The notes beneath the pieces are model-generated. The model was not told where the DNA came from. It saw only the letters and a program-made list of their open reading frames with translations, and searched no databases. A DNA stretch of 64,000 nucleotides from an uncultured Paraburkholderia sp. (GTDB lineage: Bacteria; Pseudomonadota; Gammaproteobacteria; Burkholderiales; Burkholderiaceae), in NCBI GenBank assembly GCA_940746715.1, contig CALNWN010000007.1, positions 1 to 64,000 of the forward strand, read 5' to 3'. Positions within the stretch are counted from its first letter, which is position 1; every line of letters begins with the position of its first letter. The translations under genes were made by a program, and so were the position numbers. Positions 58,026 through 64,000 of the stretch are shown here, one piece after another.

Positions 58026-58042
58026 ATACGTCATCGTATAAC
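58026..58042. promoter_or_regulatory. uronate/aldarate regulon operator, site 3
   Basis: ATACGTCATCGTATAAC, the best example of the 17-bp motif, 55 nt upstream of kdgD. TACG and CGTA form palindromic arms around TCAT. Confidence 0.7.
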
Positions 58043-58125
58043 AACAATTCGGCTAATTCAACGCTGATTTCCCGGCATAATGCTGCTGTTAGGGTAAATG
58101 CGGAACATCCGGGCGGGTGCGAGTG

Positions 58126-58141
58126 TTGTAGGATGACGTAT
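58126..58141. promoter_or_regulatory. uronate/aldarate regulon operator, site 4
   Basis: TTGTAGGATGACGTAT, whose complement ATACGTCATCCTACAA matches the motif, lies 46 nt upstream of garD. The kdgD-garD divergent region thus carries one site per gene. Confidence 0.65.
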
Positions 58142-58186
58142 GAATAGCTGGCGCAGAAGGCGTTAATCGCCATAAGGATCGATGCA

Positions 58187-59763
58187 ATGGAACTTTCACC
58201 GCTCTACATTCGCGTGCACCCCAATGACAATGTCGCGATCGTCGTGAACGACGGCGGGCTGGGCGAGGGCGCGGTTTTCCCCGACGGCCTCGTGCTGCGC
58301 GAGCGCGTGCCGCAGGGGCACAAAGTCGCGCTCGCCGATCTCGCCGAGGGCGACGAGGTCATCCGCTATAATATGATGATCGGCTATGCGCTGAAGGCGC
58401 TGCCTAAAGGAAGCTGGATCAACGAGCACGTGATCCGCATGCCGAGCCCGCCGGGTCTCGAGGACCTGCCCATCGCGATCATCAAGGCGCCGGAGATGCC
58501 GCCGCTCGAAGGCTACACGTTCGAGGGCTACCGCAACGCCGACGGCTCGGTCGGCTCGCGCAACATTCTGGCGATCACCACCACGGTGCAATGCGTGGCG
58601 GACGTGGTCCAGCACGCGGTCGCGCGCATCAAATCCGAGCTTCTGCCGAAGTATCCGAATGTCGACGACGTGGTGAGCCTCGGCCACACTTACGGCTGCG
58701 GCGTGGCGATCGACGCGCCCGACGCGATGGTGCCGATTCGCACGGTGCGCAACATCGCGCTGAATCCGAACTTCGGCGGCGAGGTGATGATGGTGAGCCT
58801 CGGTTGCGAGAAGCTGCAGCCGGAGCGTTTGATGCCGCCTGGCACGATTCCGATCGCGGCGGCGCAACCCGAGCGAGATCGCGGACATCGGCGATCTCGG
58901 TGCCGACGAGAACGGCGACGTGGTCGTTTTGCAGGACGAGTCGCACGTCGGCTTCCAGTCGATGATCGAGTCGATCATGAGGACGGCCGAAGGTCACCTG
59001 AAGCGGCTCAACAACCGGCGCCGCGACACGTGTTCGGCGGCGGACCTGGTGGTCGGCGCGTGCAGTGCGGCGGCAGCGACGCGTTCTCGGGCCTCACCGC
59101 GAATCCTGCGGTGGGTTTCGCGACCGATCTGCTCGTGCGCGCGGGCGCCACGGTGATGTTCTCGGAAGTCACCGAAGTGCGCGACGGCGTCGATCAGCTG
59201 ACCGCGCGCGGCGAATGCGGACGTCGCGCAGGCGATCATCCGCGAGATGCAGTGGTACGACGATTATCTGAAGCGCGGCGGAGCGGACCGCAGCGCGAAC
59301 ACCACGCCGGGCAACAAGAAGGGCGGCTTGTCGAATATCGTCGAAAAGGCGATGGGCTCGATCATCAAGTCCGGCAACTCGCCGATTTCCAGCGTGCTGT
59401 CGCCGGGCGAGAAAGTGCGGCAAAAAGGTTTAATCTACGCGGCGACGCCGGCGAGCGACTTTATCTGCGGCACGCTGCAGCTTGCGGCCGGTATCAATCT
59501 GCACGTCTTCACGACCGGGCGCGGCACGCCCTACAGCCTCGCCGAAGTGCGTGGCCACGCGCTCCGATCTCGCGCGCCGCTGGCACGATCTGATGGACAT
59601 CAACGCCGGCACCATTGCCACCGGCAAGGCGACGATCGAAGAGGTGGGCTGGGAACTGTTCCGCTTTATGCTCGACGTCGCGAGCGGCCGCAAGAAGACC
59701 TGCGCGGAGAAGCTCAAGCTGCATAATGCGCTGGCGCTCTTCAACCCGGCGCCGGTGACCTGA
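58187..59763 (+). pseudogene. garD: galactarate dehydratase, at least four frameshifts
   Basis: GarD/UxaA-family iron enzyme dehydrating galactarate (or glucarate) to 5-keto-4-deoxyglucarate. The N-terminal SAF-like domain ([37 protein letters not shown]) and the central motif [15 protein letters not shown] are in the first frame. Shifts occur near 58868 (before [20 protein letters not shown]), near 59060 (before [20 protein letters not shown]), near 59215 (before [20 protein letters not shown]) and near 59553, where about 11 nt before [20 protein letters not shown] are missing. It ends [12 protein letters not shown] at 59763. This is the most damaged gene of the pathway and blocks entry of galactarate into KdgD or GarL. 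Confidence 0.87.
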
Positions 59764-59775
59764 TTGCCGCACCTG

Positions 59776-59802
59776 CGAGCCGCGAATGTCGCGGCTCGTT
59801 TT
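59776..59802 (+). terminator. rho-independent terminator after garD
   Basis: CGAGCCGCG (59776-59784) and CGCGGCTCG (59790-59798) form a 9-bp stem with a 5-nt loop followed by TTTTA. Confidence 0.85.
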
Positions 59803-59912
59803 ACGTGATGGCTTTGCCGCTTCATGGCGCTCGTTTTATTGCCCCGTTTTATAGCTCGGTATCGCTTTATTGATAGCTTTATTGATAGCTGGACATTCCT
59901 GAACAGACACAC

Positions 59913-60755
59913 ATGACAGATTCGAATCTGCACCGTACCTCCGCGCCCAAACCCTTTGGACGCCTGCTGACCGGAGCCGCCGGCAACCTGGGCGGGCAAC
60001 TGCGCGGCCCGCTTGCCGCGTGGGCCGATGTCGTGCGCGTGACCGACATCGCGCCGCTCGGCGACGCGGCCGCGCACGAAGAAGCGTCGATCGTCGATCT
60101 CGCGGACGAAGCCGCGGTGCTCGCGCTGCTCGAAGGCGTGGACGCGGTGATCCACCTGGGCGGCATTTCCGTCGAAGCGCCTTTCGCGGACCTGCTCGAA
60201 GCGAACATTCGCGGCCTGTACAACCTGTATTCGGCTGCGCAGAAGCAGGGCGTGAAGCGCATCGTGTACGCAAGCTCGAATCATGCGGTGGGGTTTCATC
60301 CGGTGACGGAAGTGCTCGATACCGACGCGCCGCTGCGCCCCGACAGCCTCTATGTATGGCGTGACCAAGTGTTTCGGCGAATCGCTGTCGCGCTATTATT
60401 TCGACCGCTTCGGGCTCGAGACGGTGTGTCTGCGGATCGGCTCATCGTTCGAGCAGCCCAAGAACCCGCGCATGCTGGTCACGTATCTGAGCTATCGCGA
60501 CTTCATCGAACTCGTGCGCTGTTCGCTGTTCACCAACCGGGTGGGCCACGCGATCGTGTACGGCGGTCGGATAACCGCACGAAGTGGGTCGACAACACGA
60601 AGGCGGCGTTCCTCGGCTTTCGCCCGCAAGACAGTTCCGTTCAGTTCGAGCATCTCTTTCCGGTGAGCGCACCGACCGCCGATCTCGACGATCCGACCCA
60701 GCGCTTCCAGGGCGGCCCGTTCGTGCTGGCCGGTCCGATGGAGCCGAAGCGGTGA
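59913..60755 (+). pseudogene. udh: uronate dehydrogenase, two frameshifts
   Basis: NAD-dependent dehydrogenase oxidising galacturonate or glucuronate to the aldarolactone. It matches Udh closely: RLLTGAAGNLGGQLRGPL (Rossmann), VDAVIHLGGISVEAPFADLL, RIVYASSNHAVGFHPVTEVL. Near 60352 a tatg tetranucleotide is duplicated inside the catalytic Y-x-x-x-K codons, moving the frame; the true continuation YGVTKCFGESLSRYYFDRFG and RIGSSFEQPKNPRMLVTYLS is out of frame. One G lost near 60570 begins the last segment, SDNRTKWVDNTKAAFLGFRP. The stop overlaps the lactonase start as GTGA. First enzyme of the pathway, dead as read. Confidence 0.87.
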
Positions 60756-61551
60756 GCGCCGCGGGCAACCCGCGCATGGAGCGCGTTGAGCGCGTCCTGG
60801 CAGCGGGCGAGGCACCGTGCTTGCCGGCTGCGAAAGCGGTCTCTTTGCGGTGACGCTCGGCGAAGGTTCTGTTGAGCTCACGCCGCAGGCCGCGCGCCCG
60901 GGCGCGCCCATGAAAGTCACCGGACGCAAGCTCGCGGCGCCGCTCTTCCCATTTCCCGACATGCGTTTCAATGACGGCCGCTGCGACCGGCAAGGCCGCT
61001 TCTGGGCCGGCACGACGGTGCAGGACATGGCGGCCGCCGCCAACCCGGCTGGCGCGCTGTACAGGTTCGACCAGCGGGGCGTGCTGTCGGCGCCGGTTGT
61101 CGACGGACTCATCACGCAGAATGGCCTCGGCTGGTCCCCGGACGGCACGACGATGTATCTGTCCGACTCGCACCCGCTGCGCCGTCAGATCTGGGCGTTC
61201 GACTACGACGTCGAAACCGGCGAGCCGCGCAACCGGCGCGTGTTCGCCGATTTGAACCACTATGTGGGCCGGCCCGACGGCGCGGCGGTGGATGCCGACG
61301 GCTGCTACTGGATCTGCGCGAACGACGCAGGTGCACTGTTGCGCTTCACGCCGCAAGGCAAGCTCGACCGGCAGATTGCCGTGCCGGCCATCAAGCCGGC
61401 CATGTGCGCTTTCGGCGGACGCGATCTGGATACGCTCTTCGTCACGTCGATCCGACCGGCGGCCGGCGCAAGCGAACATGACGGGCATGTCTTCGCGGTG
61501 CGTCCGGGCGTCACCGGATTGCCGGAGCCGGAGTTTGCCGGCGAGCTATAA
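60752..61551 (+). pseudogene. SMP-30/gluconolactonase-family lactonase, N-terminal deletion
   Basis: Beta-propeller lactonase that would hydrolyse the aldarolactone made by Udh. The GTG start overlaps the udh stop. RMERVERVLAAGEA is the usual beginning, but it passes almost directly into LAGCESGLFAVTLGEGSVEL. Roughly 60-70 residues of blade 1, including the metal Glu of GEGPVW, are missing, and the join near 60818 is out of frame. The remaining blades are complete: FNDGRCDRQGRFWAGTT, ITQNGLGWSPDGTTMYLSDS (metal Asn), VGRPDGAAVDADGCYW (metal Asp) and FVTSIRPAAGASEHDG. Loss of a metal ligand makes it inactive. Confidence 0.82.
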
Positions 61552-63259
<1,708 letters not shown>

Positions 63260-63432
63260 CGCTCATCGGGTGGTTCGCGTAGCGGGACGTCTTGCAGCAG
63301 CGCTGCGGACGGTCCCGCTGCGTGCCGCTCGTGATCGCAGCGTTTGCGTCACATCAGTCGCTGGTGGCGGACCGTAGCACGACTAACTCATTGCAACGGT
63401 CCGTCGCAGGCAAGAATGGGATCAAGAGATTC

Positions 63433-63903
63433 ATGAAACGCCCAAACGATTTTCTCTTTCGCGCGCTGGCTGTGATCGCCTCGATCAGCCTTGCGGCGCT
63501 GAGCGCGCTGGTGATCTACGGCGTCGTCATGCGCTATGTGTTTAGCGACGCTCCCGATTTCGTCGAGCCGATCGCGCTCCTGCTCGTCATCGTGATCGCG
63601 ATGTTCGGCGCCGCGCTCAAGGTTCGCGAAGGCGGCCATATCGGCCTCGATTCGCTCGTGAAGAACCTGCCGGCAAAGGGGCAACTGGTCGCGCACACGT
63701 TCCAGCATTTGTGCATGATCGCACTCGCCGTGGCGATTTTCTTCGGCTCTTTGCAAATGGCGGAGACCACTCAGCATGACCGGATTCCGATTCTCGGCTT
63801 GCCCGAGGCTCTTCGCTATCTGATCCCGGTCATTGCCAGCGTCTGCATTGCGTCGTTCTCAATCGAGAACCTGCTGGCGCTTTTTGCAAAGAAACACAAG
63901 TAG
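63433..63903 (+). CDS. TRAP transporter small permease (DctQ family)
   Basis: Four-helix small membrane subunit linking DctP and DctM. Intact at 156 residues: helix 1 ALAVIASISLAALSALVIYG, then VMRYVFSDAPDFVEPIALLL, REGGHIGLDSLVKNLPA loop and the last helix with IASVCIASFSIENLLALFA. Start at 63433 (MKRPNDFLFR). It lies 170 nt after dctP with no gene between, and the dctM frame begins right after its TAG stop. Confidence 0.85.
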   Translation: MKRPNDFLFRALAVIASISLAALSALVIYGVVMRYVFSDAPDFVEPIALLLVIVIAMFGAALKVREGGHIGLDSLVKNLPAKGQLVAHTFQHLCMIALAVAIFFGSLQMAETTQHDRIPILGLPEALRYLIPVIASVCIASFSIENLLALFAKKHK

Positions 63904-63904
63904 A

Positions 63905-64000
63905 ACAATCATTGAACTTGCCCTCCTTTCTATCAGTTTCCTCGTTTTTCTGGTGCTCGGCGTTCCTGTTTCGTTCGCGCTGGGCCTCTCGTGCGTGCTC
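63905..64000 (+). CDS. TRAP transporter large permease (DctM family), partial at window end
   Basis: The last 96 nt encode TIIELALLSISFLVFLVLGV and PVSFALGLSCVL, the first helix of DctM-type large permeases (GVPVxFALG). The frame runs off the window. No ATG, GTG or TTG is present in frame between the dctQ stop and the helix; the family usually begins with Met just before T-I, where AGA stands here, so the start codon may be mutated or non-standard. Confidence 0.65.

Overview
The window looks like a chromosomal segment of a Burkholderiaceae bacterium close to Paraburkholderia/Caballeronia. The evidence is high GC content, the GC-rich codon use of every recognisable gene, and the gene families present (malonate decarboxylase operon, OprB porin, CioAB oxidase, hexuronate and aldarate catabolism, hut-like amino-acid transport, many GntR and LysR regulators). 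Genus placement is inference from gene content. I saw no rRNA, tRNA, CRISPR array, insertion sequence or prophage.

The main property of the window is gene decay. Of about 60 protein-coding loci, about 29 are broken by frameshifts, amber codons, internal deletions, a tandem duplication or gene fusions, and they lie side by side with perfectly intact genes. Many single-base indels fall in short G or C runs, so base-call error must be excluded. The in-frame fusion of two unrelated genes near 34990, the 16-bp tandem duplication at 52868-52899, several internal deletions and a double TGG CAG to TAG TAG change at 3721-3726 are not ordinary read errors. The picture resembles a host-restricted or symbiotic Burkholderia relative losing catabolic genes (inference).

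Layout. 1-4000: gene-free DNA and remnants (glsB, metallophosphoesterase, CusF-like piece, small membrane protein, RutE-like nitroreductase). 4024-10027: alkB and a YtfQRT/YjfF-type sugar ABC importer with a broken ATPase. 9987-13244: a broken MFS carrier and a DUF1445 hydro-lyase, divergent from a LysR regulator. 13273-19977: malonate decarboxylase operon mdcABCDEGH behind a GntR regulator, with mdcA, mdcB and mdcD broken. 20209-26138: EamA exporter and LysR remnants, OprB porin, DUF2501 protein, broken arylamine N-acetyltransferase and ICMT-like methyltransferase. 26181-34990: two hut-like amino-acid ABC systems with two HutC regulators and an ammonia-lyase homologue lacking the MIO tripeptide. 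34990-44207: a GMC oxidoreductase/hydrolase fused to a permease remnant, a hybrid kinase remnant, a LuxR-type response regulator, and CioAB.

44517-64000 is mostly one pathway in scattered units. GH28 polygalacturonase would release galacturonate from pectin. ExuT/GudP-like MFS carriers and a TRAP system would import uronates and aldarates. Uronate dehydrogenase and an SMP-30 lactonase give the aldarate, GarD and KdgD with ketoglutarate semialdehyde dehydrogenase lead to 2-oxoglutarate, and GarL/GarR lead to pyruvate and glycerate. Five of the transcription units carry the same 17-bp quasi-palindrome (about ATACGTCATCGTATAAC) upstream, probably the operator of the FadR-type GntR regulator at 54600-55343. 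The lesions leave kdgD, garL, garR, dctP, dctQ and the regulator readable, while udh, garD, the lactonase and the final dehydrogenase are broken. ilvD (47050-48909) is an intact housekeeping gene in the middle of this region.
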